This document shows, piece by piece, positions 16,357 to 25,293 of a stretch of DNA of 64,000 bases. The stretch spans positions 1 through 64,000 of the forward strand of contig JAGYMZ010000008.1 in the NCBI GenBank assembly GCA_018400295.1, read 5' to 3'. Position numbers and translations under genes: made by a program. Position 1 is the first letter of the stretch, and each line of letters begins with the position of its first letter. The DNA comes from Bacteroidales bacterium (GTDB taxonomy: Bacteria; Bacteroidota; Bacteroidia; Bacteroidales; B18-G4). Under the pieces are notes generated by a model, which made no database searches, was not told where the DNA came from, and was given only the letters and a program-made list of their open reading frames with translations.

Positions 16357-18786
16357 ATCTATCCGGTAGGAACCGACTTTTTCAAGCAGCCACTTTCCGA
16401 AGACAATGGGATGGCGAAGCCGCTGGCTGACCACCATTTCCATATCTTCAAGGGTTTTGCTGCCAATCCGGAGTGTTTCCACCACAAAAACAGCGTTGTT
16501 CCGTATGGTGTTCCGTCCGAGGATCTCTTTGGGGTCGCCCCTGAAATCCTCTTTATCTATGATGCCCTTGTTCAGCATGTCCAGCGCTTTTTGTTCGGAA
16601 ACCTGGGCTTTCATGTTGGCGTCGTAAACAAATTCCTGGTTAAAGCCATTGATAATGCAAGGCATGATGTACTCCCCGGTTTTGGGTTCCTTTTTGAACT
16701 GAACCACATTATCTTCCGGGTTGATCTCTATTTCTACCTTTGCTATGTCCGACCTTTTTGTGGATTTGGGGATATAATCCTTGCTGAGTACGCGGAATTC
16801 CGTGCGCCGGTTCAGCTGGTGTGCTGCTTCTCTGACCTCCTCGTTTGGCAGTTCGTCAATGTATTCCTCGGTCAGAACGGTCCCTTTTTCAAAGGTGTAT
16901 CCTTCCCGGGTCATGTCCTTTTTCAGTTCCCTGGGTTGTCTTTCACCATACCCCTTCGCCACCAGTCTGTCCGGGTCGATGCCCCGGATGACCAGGTAAT
17001 CCACCACAGACTGGGCACGCTTCTGGGATAAAATATCGTTCCGTTCATCGGTGTCCCGGGCATCCGTGTGAGAGGCCAGCTCAACGATGATCCTGGGGTT
17101 TTCGTCCAGTGTGGTTATGAGGCCCTGGAGGGAGTCTTCGTATTGTGGTTTCAGGTTCCACTTGGCAAGGTCATAGAGGATCTCAGGCAATACGATGGGT
17201 TCTTCGGGTATGGGCCTCAGTACGAAGTCGCGGACAAAGTCCCTGCCCACCTCTTCGCCCACGGTCGTCAGCGTGGTTTTTTCATTAAAATAGTTTTCTT
17301 TGGAAACCACGATCTCATAGGTGGTGTTTGTGTTAACCTGGGATTTTCCAAAGAGATAAAACCCTTCTTCATTGGTACGGGTTGATACAGAGATCCCGTC
17401 CGATCCTATCAGGGTGACGGCGGCATCTTCCACGAACTGAAGCGTACGGTCGTCGGTTACCGTACCCCGGATCGTAAATTCGACCGGAGGAATGATAAAG
17501 GAGAAAATATCTTCCTGTCCCTTCATTCCCCTTCTGTCGGAAGAAAAGAAGCCCCGTTCCTCTTCGGGATGAAATACAATGGCAAAGTCGTTGGCTACTG
17601 AATTCATAGGATACTGCAGGTTTTTTGGCTGGCTCCAGTTGCCTTCTTCGTCGAGCTTACTATAGAACAGGTCCAGCCCACCCATGCCCGGATGTGCATC
17701 GGAAGCAAAATACAGTATCGTATCGTTGCGCAGGAAGGGGAACATTTCGTTGCCGGGCGTATTGACCATGTCTCCGATGTTGTGTGGTCTGCCGAACGCT
17801 TCATTGGTTGATTCCCGGAAAGCTACCCAGATGTCCTTTCCGCCAAAGCCGCCCTCACGGTCGGAGGCGAAATAAATGATGAGCTGGTTTGTACTGAGTG
17901 TCGGATGCCCGATCGCTTCGGTGGAATCGTTGCTCAACTTGACCAACTCCGGTTTGCTCCAGGAACGGCCCGAACGGGACGACTTATAGATCTGGCAGCC
18001 CATGCGTTTTTTTTCCACGTTTGGGCAACGCGTAAAATACAGGGTTTTAAAGGTACTGCTCATGGCTGGGGCGCCTTCGTTGGCTTTGGTATTGATCCCG
18101 TCTTCTTCGGTCGTGAGCAGGATTGGTTCGCTCCATTCGTTTTTGCGGTCAACCCTTGTATAGAAAAGGTCGCTGAAGTTTTGGCCGGTCCATTCATCGG
18201 TTGCCTTTCCCGTAGCCCCTTCACGTGTTGATGTAAAGATCAGGTCATTGAAGTTGTTGCTGGCATAGGTGGGTGCGAAATCCGCCACACGGGAATTGAT
18301 CTTTTTGATGTATTCCACCTCGTGCTTGGTGGGATTGTCCACCCATTCCTTTACCCTTTTACTGGCCTGCACTCCATTCGGACCCCGCGGGTCGCCGGGC
18401 ACTTTTTCCGAATACATCTTGTAGTATTCCCTGGCTTCTTCAAAATCCTCATTCATCATCTGGATATCTGCATAGTACAGGAGGATTTCCGGGTCTTTGC
18501 GCTCGTAATTGGCGCGTATGAGCCTTTTATAATAGGCCCTGGCCTTGCGGTAATCGCCGGTATAACGATAGCATTCAGCCAACTGGTAAGTAATGCGGTT
18601 TTTTTCTGCACGGTCGTTCTTTACCCTGGAATATGCTTTTTGATATCGCTCAATGGCCACCTGGTAACGGTTATCCTCAAAGGCTTCATCGGCGCTTTGG
18701 GTTATTGCCCGCTTTTTCTGTCCGTAGGAAACGGTCCCGATCAACATCAGGAATATCGCAAGTAAAAAGATGTGTTTTTGTTTCAT
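16318..18786 (-). CDS. PorE-like TPR/PD40/OmpA protein with degenerate aspartyl-protease-like tail
   Basis: Envelope protein of 822 residues. A signal peptide (LLAIFLMLIGTVSYG) is followed by TPR-like repeats (about 30-130), a PD40/WD40-like propeller (about 165-430, with repeated YFASD and FTSTREG blades), a carboxypeptidase-regulatory-like domain (about 435-525) and a peptidoglycan-binding OmpA domain (about 530-670, ASHTDARD and NRRTEFRVL). This is the arrangement of the T9SS-associated protein PorE, although the tail differs. Residues about 705-820 resemble a retropepsin-fold domain, IMPCIINGFNQEFVYDAN, but the catalytic D-T/S-G is D722-A723-N724, so it is probably inactive. It lacks a lipobox. 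The gene stands between tatA and purM. Confidence 0.8.
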   Translation of the reverse strand: MKQKHIFLLAIFLMLIGTVSYGQKKRAITQSADEAFEDNRYQVAIERYQKAYSRVKNDRAEKNRITYQLAECYRYTGDYRKARAYYKRLIRANYERKDPEILLYYADIQMMNEDFEEAREYYKMYSEKVPGDPRGPNGVQASKRVKEWVDNPTKHEVEYIKKINSRVADFAPTYASNNFNDLIFTSTREGATGKATDEWTGQNFSDLFYTRVDRKNEWSEPILLTTEEDGINTKANEGAPAMSSTFKTLYFTRCPNVEKKRMGCQIYKSSRSGRSWSKPELVKLSNDSTEAIGHPTLSTNQLIIYFASDREGGFGGKDIWVAFRESTNEAFGRPHNIGDMVNTPGNEMFPFLRNDTILYFASDAHPGMGGLDLFYSKLDEEGNWSQPKNLQYPMNSVANDFAIVFHPEEERGFFSSDRRGMKGQEDIFSFIIPPVEFTIRGTVTDDRTLQFVEDAAVTLIGSDGISVSTRTNEEGFYLFGKSQVNTNTTYEIVVSKENYFNEKTTLTTVGEEVGRDFVRDFVLRPIPEEPIVLPEILYDLAKWNLKPQYEDSLQGLITTLDENPRIIVELASHTDARDTDERNDILSQKRAQSVVDYLVIRGIDPDRLVAKGYGERQPRELKKDMTREGYTFEKGTVLTEEYIDELPNEEVREAAHQLNRRTEFRVLSKDYIPKSTKRSDIAKVEIEINPEDNVVQFKKEPKTGEYIMPCIINGFNQEFVYDANMKAQVSEQKALDMLNKGIIDKEDFRGDPKEILGRNTIRNNAVFVVETLRIGSKTLEDMEMVVSQRLRHPIVFGKWLLEKVGSYRIDPDMMQLTFEYKE

Positions 18787-18864
18787 GTTTTATGCAATTC
18801 TGTGAACCTGATCTCACGGGAATAAGAGATCTTCCCTTTTCTAAACGAATGAACCGGTATAAAA

Positions 18865-19245
18865 TTATCGCATGGATCCATCTTCCGTGGAATTATCGTG
18901 TGGTTCCCTGTGTCCCGTATCCCCGGCTTCCTTTCCTTTACCGTCTTTTCCCTGCTGCGTGTTGCCGGGCTTGTCCCCGTCGCCCGGTTCGTTCTTTCCG
19001 TGCGGTTTTCTTTGTTGCTTGATCGCATCGTCGGTGTTCATGGAAACCGTGTCCTTTACGGTGTTGACTTCCCGGTTGATCTCATCCCTGATCTGGTTGG
19101 AGGCCTTTTTGACTTCGTTGAGCCCTTTCCCCAGTTTCCTGGCAATTTCAGGGATCTTGCCCGGGCCAAAGACAATAAACACTACAATGAGGATCAGCAG
19201 GATCTCACCTCCGGAAATATCCAGAAAGAGCAGGGGTGGTATCAT
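18865..19245 (-). CDS. tatA: Twin-arginine translocase TatA/TatB-type subunit
   Basis: Small Tat component that forms the membrane-permeating assembly for folded proteins. The chosen start at 19245 gives 126 residues, beginning MIPPLLFLDISGGEILL; two in-frame ATGs lie just upstream (19254 and 19263) and would add up to six residues, but the promoter box at 19268-19275 leaves almost no leader for the first. A single membrane helix (LLILIVVFIVF) is followed by the GPGKIPEIARKLGKG amphipathic hinge/helix of TatA and a long charged, low-complexity tail. No tatC is in the window, so it must be elsewhere. Upstream secDF is separated by a strong bidirectional terminator. Confidence 0.85.
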   Translation of the reverse strand: MIPPLLFLDISGGEILLILIVVFIVFGPGKIPEIARKLGKGLNEVKKASNQIRDEINREVNTVKDTVSMNTDDAIKQQRKPHGKNEPGDGDKPGNTQQGKDGKGKEAGDTGHREPHDNSTEDGSMR

Positions 19246-19267
19246 AGGGTACATTAAAGCCATTACA

Positions 19268-19275
19268 CAAAAATA
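19268..19275 (-). promoter_or_regulatory. Bacteroidota -7 box for tatA
   Basis: Minus-strand TATTTTTG matches TAnnTTTG exactly. It lies only 4 nt before the first in-frame ATG, which would give a nearly leaderless message, so one of the later ATGs is preferred. It overlaps the end of the A/T-rich terminator arm of secDF. Confidence 0.4.
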
Positions 19276-19277
19276 AT

Positions 19278-19309
19278 AAAAAAGTCCGGGGTAATTTCAG
19301 GACTTTTTT
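19278..19309. terminator. Intrinsic terminator between secDF and tatA
   Basis: A perfect 10-bp stem, AAAAAAGTCC (19278-19287) and GGACTTTTTT (19300-19309), with a 12-nt loop. The arms provide an A-run on one side and a T-run on the other, so it can act on both strands; on the minus strand it follows the secDF stop by about 20 nt. Confidence 0.85.
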
Positions 19310-19328
19310 ATCATGACCGGCAACCTGG

Positions 19329-22300
19329 TTATTTTCTTTTTTTGCCGCCCTTTGCGCCTTTGGCAGCTACTTTCTTCATTTTTTTACCCTGTCCCATGAG
19401 GTCAAAGGCGATCGGACTGGCATTGAACAGGGATGAGTATGTCCCGATCAGGATGCCGACCAGCAGGGCAAAGGTGAACCCACGGATGATCTCCCCGCCA
19501 AAAATAAAGATGATGATAAGCACTACCAGGGTTGTGCCCGAGGTATTGATGGTACGGGCCAGCGTACTGTTCAGTGCATTGTTGATGTTTGTCCTCAGGT
19601 CTTTTTTCGGATAAAGTCCGGTAAATTCCCGGATCCTGTCGAAGATGATCACGGTATCGTTGACCGAATATCCGATGATCGTCAGGATGGCAGCTATAAA
19701 GGCCTGGTCTATTTCCAGACTGAATGGCAGGATGTTATAAAAGAGCGAGAACAGGCCGATGGTGATCAGTGAATCGTGGAAGAGGGCGATTACGCCGGCC
19801 AGTCCGAATTGCCATTTCCTGAACCGGATCGCGATATAGGTAAAGATCACGATCAGTGCCAGTGTGATGGCCATGATGGATTTGTTCCGGATGTCGTGCG
19901 CTATGGTCGGCCCTACCTTCTGGGAACTGAGGATGCCTATGAGCTTATCGCTGGCTTCCACATCTGCGGCAAATGTTTTGTATGTGATCTCCTGGTTGTC
20001 ATAATATCCGATCAATCCGTTATATAGCTTGGTTTGTATGAGCGAGTCCACACGGGGTTCATTAATGTCGATCATGTATTTGGTGGTGATCTTCACCTGG
20101 GTGGATGGCCCGAATGTTTTAACTTCTGGTGCGATGCCTTCAAACTCTGCCGTGAGTGTTTCTCGCAGGTCGGTGGTAGAGACGGAATTGTCGAAGCGCA
20201 CCACGTAGGTCCGGCCACCGGAGAAATCGATCCCATAGTTAAGCCCCCGCAGGAAAAGTGAAGCAACGCCGATGATAATGATTATGGAGGAAAAGATGTA
20301 AGCGCCTTTCCGCATTTTCAGAAAATCCACGTTCGCATTGGCCAGGAAATGACTGGTAAACTTATTGGCAAAGTTAATTTTTCGGTTCCGGTCAAGGATC
20401 CAGGTAAATACCAGTCTGGATATAAAGATGGCTGAGAAGAGTGAGGAAAGAATACCGATGATCAGTGTGGTTGCAAATCCCTGTACCGGTCCCGTACCAA
20501 AGGTATACAGCACGATACCGGTCAGCAGCGTGGTAACGTTGCCATCGATGATGGCAGAGTACGCATTTTTGTATCCATCGTTGATTGCCAGCCGTATCCC
20601 TTTACCGGCCCGTACTTCTTCCTTGATCCGTTCATAAATGATCACGTTGGCATCCACGGCCATACCGAGTGTCAGGACAATGCCGGCGATACCCGGCAGG
20701 GTCAGGACGGCACCCAGGGATGCAAGCACGCCAAAGAGGAAAAATATATTGGTCAGCAGCGCCAGGTCAGATACCCAACCGGCCCGGTTGTAATATATGA
20801 TCATGTATAGGAGTACGAGGACGAAGGCCATCACGAAGGACCACAATCCTGCGTTGACCGCTTCTTTTCCGAGAGAGGGCCCTACAACGGCTTCCTCCAC
20901 GATCCTGGCAGGTGCAGGGAGCTTGCCGGCTTTCAGGATGTTCGCAAGGTCCTTGGCTTCTTCCACTTCCATGTTCCCGCCGGAAATGGACGACATACCG
21001 CTGGGGATCTCACTGTTCACATTGGGATAGGAATATACATATCCGTCAAGTACAATGGCGATCTGCTTGCCGATGTTGTCTCCTGTGATCCTTCTCCAGG
21101 CACGGGTCCCTTCCGCATTCATGGTCATGGATACTTCAACACGTCCGTTCTGGTCATAGTCCTGGCGTGCATCCACGATCACATCGCCGCCCAGGGCTGC
21201 CGTATTATTTCGTCCGGTTGCCTTGAGTGCAACAAGCTCCAATATGTTGCTGCCTTCCTGGCGCGGCTTGACGGTCCAGGCCATTTCCAGGTCGCGGGGG
21301 AATATGGTCTGTACTTTCTTAAGCATTGTGTTGATCCTGGCTGTATCCTTGATGGCTGCATATCCGATGGTCGCAGCATCTACCGGGCGGTTTTCCTGGT
21401 CCACGTTGATCATCAGGTAAGCAAACAGGGGGTTTTCACTGGCGTACTCTTCAAAGGAACGCTCTTCCCCGGAAAGGCTTGTGTCGCCTTCAATCTGGTC
21501 GAGCAGGGATCCTTCTTCTGCCGTATCCTGCGATGCGGTCAAGTCTGCCAGCTCCTCCTCTTTGATATCGCCTGCTTCATCTTCCGGCAGGAGGTCGGCG
21601 GCCGTGCTTTGATCAGCCACTTCCTCAGGTTCTGCGGTTTGTTCGGCTTCCGCATATTTTTCCGTTGCTTCGATGGTACGCAGCCGCTTGTTGGCATCCG
21701 AAAGATACTGGACGATCTCCGGGAGCTGATAGGTTTCGTAGAATTCCAGCTGTGCTGTACCCTGAAGCAGCTTACGCACACGTGCAGGGTCTTTGATGCC
21801 GGGCAGCTCCACCAGGATGCGGCCCGATGTGGCGAGTTTCTGAATGTTGGGCTGAGCCACGCCAAAGCGGTCGATCCTTGTGCGGAGGATGTTAAACGAG
21901 CGGTCGATGGCTCCTTCGGCTTCATTCCGTATGACATCAAGGACTTCCTCGTTGGTGGAGTTGTATGTTATTTTGTCTTTCAGTTCAACGGTGTTAAAAA
22001 CCGCTGCCATGCTTTCGTTGGGTGCTATTTCCTCCCAGGTTTCCCCGAAAAGGGTCACGAAATCCTTGGAGCTGCTGCGTTGTTCCTGATACGTCTGGCT
22101 GAGCACTTCTTTGAAGGTGGGGTTCTGGCTGTATCCTGACAATGCGTTGACGATATCCCCTACGTTGATCTCCAGGGTTACGTTCATGCCCCCCTTCAGG
22201 TCCAGTCCGAGGTTGATTTCCCTTTCTTTGGTTTCCTGGTAAGTATATTCTCTGATCAGGATGTTGTACACAACCTGATTTGACATAGAGTCAAGGTAAT

Positions 22301-22517
22301 AGGTTTGCCTGGCCTTATGTATTGAATCCAGTAATATTCTCTCCCTGACCTCATCGCCACTGGCCAGTTTTTTGGCTGTCCTGTCGGCTGCTTCACTGTA
22401 TGCATACTTTTTGGCATCCCTTTCCACCTTTACGGTAACGAATGTAAATGAAAGCTGGAAAAGGCAAACCAGGGCAAAAGCTATAGCAAAGAATTTTATA
22501 GCACCTTTGTTTTGCAT
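19329..22517 (-). CDS. secDF: Fused protein translocase subunits SecD-SecF
   Basis: Membrane protein that uses the proton gradient to pull exported proteins through SecYEG. Length is 1062 residues, consistent with the single-chain SecDF of Bacteroidota. The SecD part has GLDLKGGMNVTLEI near residues 105-118 and a large periplasmic domain that includes an acidic, low-complexity insert at about 270-350 (Glu/Ala/Asp-rich). The SecF part starts with a second set of membrane helices at about 725 and carries GIDFSGGRTYVVRF. Both halves have the six-helix RND-type bundles (for example NDTVIIFDRIRE). The promoter at 22559-22589 is strong. A terminator follows the stop. Confidence 0.97.
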   Translation of the reverse strand: MQNKGAIKFFAIAFALVCLFQLSFTFVTVKVERDAKKYAYSEAADRTAKKLASGDEVRERILLDSIHKARQTYYLDSMSNQVVYNILIREYTYQETKEREINLGLDLKGGMNVTLEINVGDIVNALSGYSQNPTFKEVLSQTYQEQRSSSKDFVTLFGETWEEIAPNESMAAVFNTVELKDKITYNSTNEEVLDVIRNEAEGAIDRSFNILRTRIDRFGVAQPNIQKLATSGRILVELPGIKDPARVRKLLQGTAQLEFYETYQLPEIVQYLSDANKRLRTIEATEKYAEAEQTAEPEEVADQSTAADLLPEDEAGDIKEEELADLTASQDTAEEGSLLDQIEGDTSLSGEERSFEEYASENPLFAYLMINVDQENRPVDAATIGYAAIKDTARINTMLKKVQTIFPRDLEMAWTVKPRQEGSNILELVALKATGRNNTAALGGDVIVDARQDYDQNGRVEVSMTMNAEGTRAWRRITGDNIGKQIAIVLDGYVYSYPNVNSEIPSGMSSISGGNMEVEEAKDLANILKAGKLPAPARIVEEAVVGPSLGKEAVNAGLWSFVMAFVLVLLYMIIYYNRAGWVSDLALLTNIFFLFGVLASLGAVLTLPGIAGIVLTLGMAVDANVIIYERIKEEVRAGKGIRLAINDGYKNAYSAIIDGNVTTLLTGIVLYTFGTGPVQGFATTLIIGILSSLFSAIFISRLVFTWILDRNRKINFANKFTSHFLANANVDFLKMRKGAYIFSSIIIIIGVASLFLRGLNYGIDFSGGRTYVVRFDNSVSTTDLRETLTAEFEGIAPEVKTFGPSTQVKITTKYMIDINEPRVDSLIQTKLYNGLIGYYDNQEITYKTFAADVEASDKLIGILSSQKVGPTIAHDIRNKSIMAITLALIVIFTYIAIRFRKWQFGLAGVIALFHDSLITIGLFSLFYNILPFSLEIDQAFIAAILTIIGYSVNDTVIIFDRIREFTGLYPKKDLRTNINNALNSTLARTINTSGTTLVVLIIIFIFGGEIIRGFTFALLVGILIGTYSSLFNASPIAFDLMGQGKKMKKVAAKGAKGGKKRK

Positions 22518-22558
22518 TTGGAACGGTTTTTTTGGATTACATCAAATTTTTGAGGGTG

Positions 22559-22589
22559 CAAAAATAGAATAATATTTGGTAATTAACAA
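22559..22589 (-). promoter_or_regulatory. Consensus Bacteroidota promoter for secDF
   Basis: Minus-strand TTG (22587-22589), a 20-nt spacer and TATTTTTG (22559-22566) match the -33/-7 consensus. The predicted transcription start is about 35 nt before the secDF ATG. Confidence 0.7.
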
Positions 22590-22646
22590 TTTTACATCCG
22601 GTTTATTTTCTGCTGCAGGAAAAGCATTTGAGTAAATATGAATGCG

Positions 22647-23624
22647 TTATGGATTACCATCGAAATATGTCCCCGGAACAAGGTAATGTCCCACATAATC
22701 CTCTATGCCCTCTTCCAGTGATGTGAAGGGCTTTTTATACCCGGCTTTTCTCAGTTTGTTCATGGGTGCTTCCGTAAAGTACTGGTATTTGTCGCGGATA
22801 TCCTCCGGGGTATCGATAAACCGGATGTCCTCATGTGTTTTCAGCGCTTTGAATGTAGCGCGGGCCAGGGCCAGGAAAGAGCGGGCTTTTCCGCTGCCCA
22901 GGTTGTATATGCCCGGGGAGGGCTGTTCTTTCATGAGGTATAGCAGGACTTCCGCGACGTCTTTTACATAAATGAAGTCCCGCAATTGTTTCCCGTCTTC
23001 ATAATCCGGGTGATGGGAACGGAACAGCCGGACCCTTCCGGTATCCCTGATCTGCCTGAAGGCATGCAGGATCACAGATGCCATCCTCCCTTTATGGTAT
23101 TCATTGGGGCCGTATACGTTAAAAAACTTCATGCCTGCCCAGAAGGGCGGTGTGGATTCCCTGCTTAGAACCCATTTGTCAAATTCGTTTTTGGAAACGC
23201 CATAGGGGTTCAGGGGCCGGAGCCGGGGTATGATGTTGTGATGGTCGGCATATCCGTATTCTCCCATGCCATAGGTGGCGGCCGATGAGGCATAGATCAG
23301 CGGGACGTTTCGTTCGGTGGCATAATTCCATATGCGCTTGGAATATTCCAGGTTCAGCGCGTTGAAGATGCGCATATCGAATTCCGTGGTATCCGTGCGG
23401 GCTCCGATATGGAAGATGAAACGGGGGGATGCCTGTGTTTGCCAGAGCCAGTCAAAAAAATGGTCCCGGTGTATTTTTTCAGCATATAATATCCCTTCTG
23501 TATTTCTTTCTTTGGCAGGCCGGGAAAAGTCGTCAACAAGGACGAGGTCTTTAAATCCTTCACGGTTGAGCCTTCCTGACAGAACGCTTCCGATAAAGCC
23601 GGCCGCTCCGGTAACGATGATCAT
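22647..23624 (-). CDS. hldD: ADP-L-glycero-D-manno-heptose-6-epimerase
   Basis: Epimerises ADP-D-glycero-D-manno-heptose to the L-form for lipopolysaccharide inner core. The 325-residue SDR-family protein starts MIIVTGAAGFIGS, with the Rossmann glycine motif at residues 5-12. The catalytic Y-x-x-x-K is in NPYGVSKNEFDKWVL, and ASSAATYG supplies the catalytic Ser/Thr region. The text YGPNEYHKGRMASV and KARSFLALA are also typical of RfaD/HldD. Length and start fit the family. It lies between secDF and an MFS gene and shows no obvious operon partner. It implies an LPS-bearing outer membrane. Confidence 0.93.
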   Translation of the reverse strand: MIIVTGAAGFIGSVLSGRLNREGFKDLVLVDDFSRPAKERNTEGILYAEKIHRDHFFDWLWQTQASPRFIFHIGARTDTTEFDMRIFNALNLEYSKRIWNYATERNVPLIYASSAATYGMGEYGYADHHNIIPRLRPLNPYGVSKNEFDKWVLSRESTPPFWAGMKFFNVYGPNEYHKGRMASVILHAFRQIRDTGRVRLFRSHHPDYEDGKQLRDFIYVKDVAEVLLYLMKEQPSPGIYNLGSGKARSFLALARATFKALKTHEDIRFIDTPEDIRDKYQYFTEAPMNKLRKAGYKKPFTSLEEGIEDYVGHYLVPGTYFDGNP

Positions 23625-23681
23625 AAGTCCGTCTTTTTTAATTCAACGATAACACAACACTTGCTATTGCTTGTGGCCCGG

Positions 23682-25064
23682 TCATTTCTGCTTGTTGGGC
23701 TTTTCAAGACCGTAGCCCGAGACCTTATCATCCCTTTTCAGCAGGAAGGCAAAGATCAGTCCCAGCACCCCCGTTGAAGCAAATACCAGCATCGGATTGG
23801 TGTAATCATAGTTTGCAGGCAATCCGCTGGCTATCCTTTCGCTCACCCCGGGATTGGAAGCTTCCAGAACAATGCCGATCAATATGGGGAATCCCCAGAG
23901 CCCAAGGTTTTGCACCGAGAACATAAATCCATAGGCCGTCCCGATCTTGTTTTCCCCGACGATCTTGGTCACCGCAGGCCACATGGCGGCCGGTACGAGG
24001 GAAAATGCCACCCCCAGTAAAAATATGGGTATATAGGGCGTGATCATGGTTATGGCAAACATGAGGTGTGCGATGATCAGCAGGGCCGAACCCAGGTACA
24101 TGAGGGTGGCGCTCTTTCCTTTGTTGTCTGCTATCCATCCGAAGAGCGGAGTTAACAAAATGGTGCCGTACATCAGGATGGATGAAATATTCCCGGCAAT
24201 TTGCCGTTCCAGTCCGTATTTGTTCATCAGCAGGTCGGGCGCATATTTTATGAATGGAAAAACCGCGGCATAAAATGTTACACATAGCAAGGTGATGTAG
24301 ATAAATGTACGGTTGGTGAACAGGTCCCACAGGTCTTTCCATTTGAATTCCTCTTCGGCAGAAGCCGGCAGGGAGATTTTTTCCTGGCGGTCCAGTTTGG
24401 CATCCAGGAGCATATAGATGATAAAGATGAGCAGGCCGACCCACAGCAGGATAACCCCGAACCAGATGGCGGTGGTCCATTGTGATGCAGGTTCAGCCAG
24501 GCGCGGCGAGAGGTTCAGAGCCAGCGCGGTACCCAGCCGGCCGATGGAAAGGTTCAGCCCGAGGGCCAGGGCAATTTCCTTGCCTTTGAACCATTTGACA
24601 ATGACCTTGGAAAGCACCACTATGCTGGTCTCGGCCCCGAGTCCGAAAATAAAAAACCCGAGATAGGTCATTTTCAGTTCCGGGGAATAACCTGTCCAGA
24701 ATGAGGCCATGAAATCATACATGGGTCCCCCGCTGCTGTAAACACCGGAAGCTCCGTAGGCCGTAATGGCTGATCCGATGGCCATGAGCGAAATGAACAG
24801 GGTGCCGGTAATACGGATGCCTATGCGGTCGAGGATGATCCCGCCAAGGACGGCCATGGCGAGAAAAACGTTGGGTACGGAATAGGCGGAAACGAAGAGG
24901 CCGTAATCACTGGAATCGAAGCCCAGCTGGGTTTGCATTAAGTCTTTCAGCGGGGATAAGGCATCGTAAAAATAATAGTTCATGAACATGACCATGCTGG
25001 AAAGGACCAATACCAGCCAGCGAACGAAAGGATAGTCACGGAGGGTCTTCTTTATTTTTTCCAT
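23682..25064 (-). CDS. Major facilitator superfamily transporter
   Basis: Inner-membrane carrier of 460 residues from the ATG at 25064 (MEKIKKTLRDYPFVRWLVL). Twelve hydrophobic segments can be drawn, with the MFS loop 2-3 motif GGIILDRIGIRITG and a related loop 8-9 GWIADNKGKSATL. The GLGLNLSIGRLGTALAL-type text (ALGLNLSIGRLG) and long central loop (residues about 210-240) suggest a relative of MFSD1-type peptide carriers or organic-anion transporters, but no substrate can be assigned. The longer open frame has an implausible N-terminus (MQPCLQN), so the later ATG is preferred. It diverges from the first T9SS protease through a shared inverted-repeat promoter region. Confidence 0.85.
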   Translation of the reverse strand: MEKIKKTLRDYPFVRWLVLVLSSMVMFMNYYFYDALSPLKDLMQTQLGFDSSDYGLFVSAYSVPNVFLAMAVLGGIILDRIGIRITGTLFISLMAIGSAITAYGASGVYSSGGPMYDFMASFWTGYSPELKMTYLGFFIFGLGAETSIVVLSKVIVKWFKGKEIALALGLNLSIGRLGTALALNLSPRLAEPASQWTTAIWFGVILLWVGLLIFIIYMLLDAKLDRQEKISLPASAEEEFKWKDLWDLFTNRTFIYITLLCVTFYAAVFPFIKYAPDLLMNKYGLERQIAGNISSILMYGTILLTPLFGWIADNKGKSATLMYLGSALLIIAHLMFAITMITPYIPIFLLGVAFSLVPAAMWPAVTKIVGENKIGTAYGFMFSVQNLGLWGFPILIGIVLEASNPGVSERIASGLPANYDYTNPMLVFASTGVLGLIFAFLLKRDDKVSGYGLEKPNKQK

Positions 25065-25099
25065 GCGTATCTTTTTTTGAAAGAAGGGTAACAAAAGGC

Positions 25100-25155
25100 C
25101 AAAGGTAATATTTTGCAGGCAAGGCTGCATGAGAACCTGAAAAATATTACCTTTG
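25100..25155. promoter_or_regulatory. 15-bp perfect inverted repeat carrying two divergent -7 boxes
   Basis: CAAAGGTAATATTTT (25100-25114) and its exact reverse complement AAAATATTACCTTTG (25141-25155) are separated by 26 nt. Each arm ends in TACCTTTG, the Bacteroidota -7 element. The left arm fires leftward toward the MFS gene (36 nt to its start); the right arm fires rightward toward the protease (about 138 nt to its start). Confidence 0.65.
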
Positions 25156-25293
25156 TAAAATAAACCGGTTCTTTTGTTTCAGCCAATAATTGTGTGACGC
25201 AATTCGACGGCTTGTGACAAAAGAAAATGGCGGTTTTCGCCGGACGTACCATGCGTTGGGTGATGCATTGTTTTAATTAATAACATACGAACC

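Noticed and set aside
18865-19028. Alternative frames over the tatA tail
   Set aside because: They have no start signal or family pattern, while the tatA frame has the hinge and amphipathic helix.
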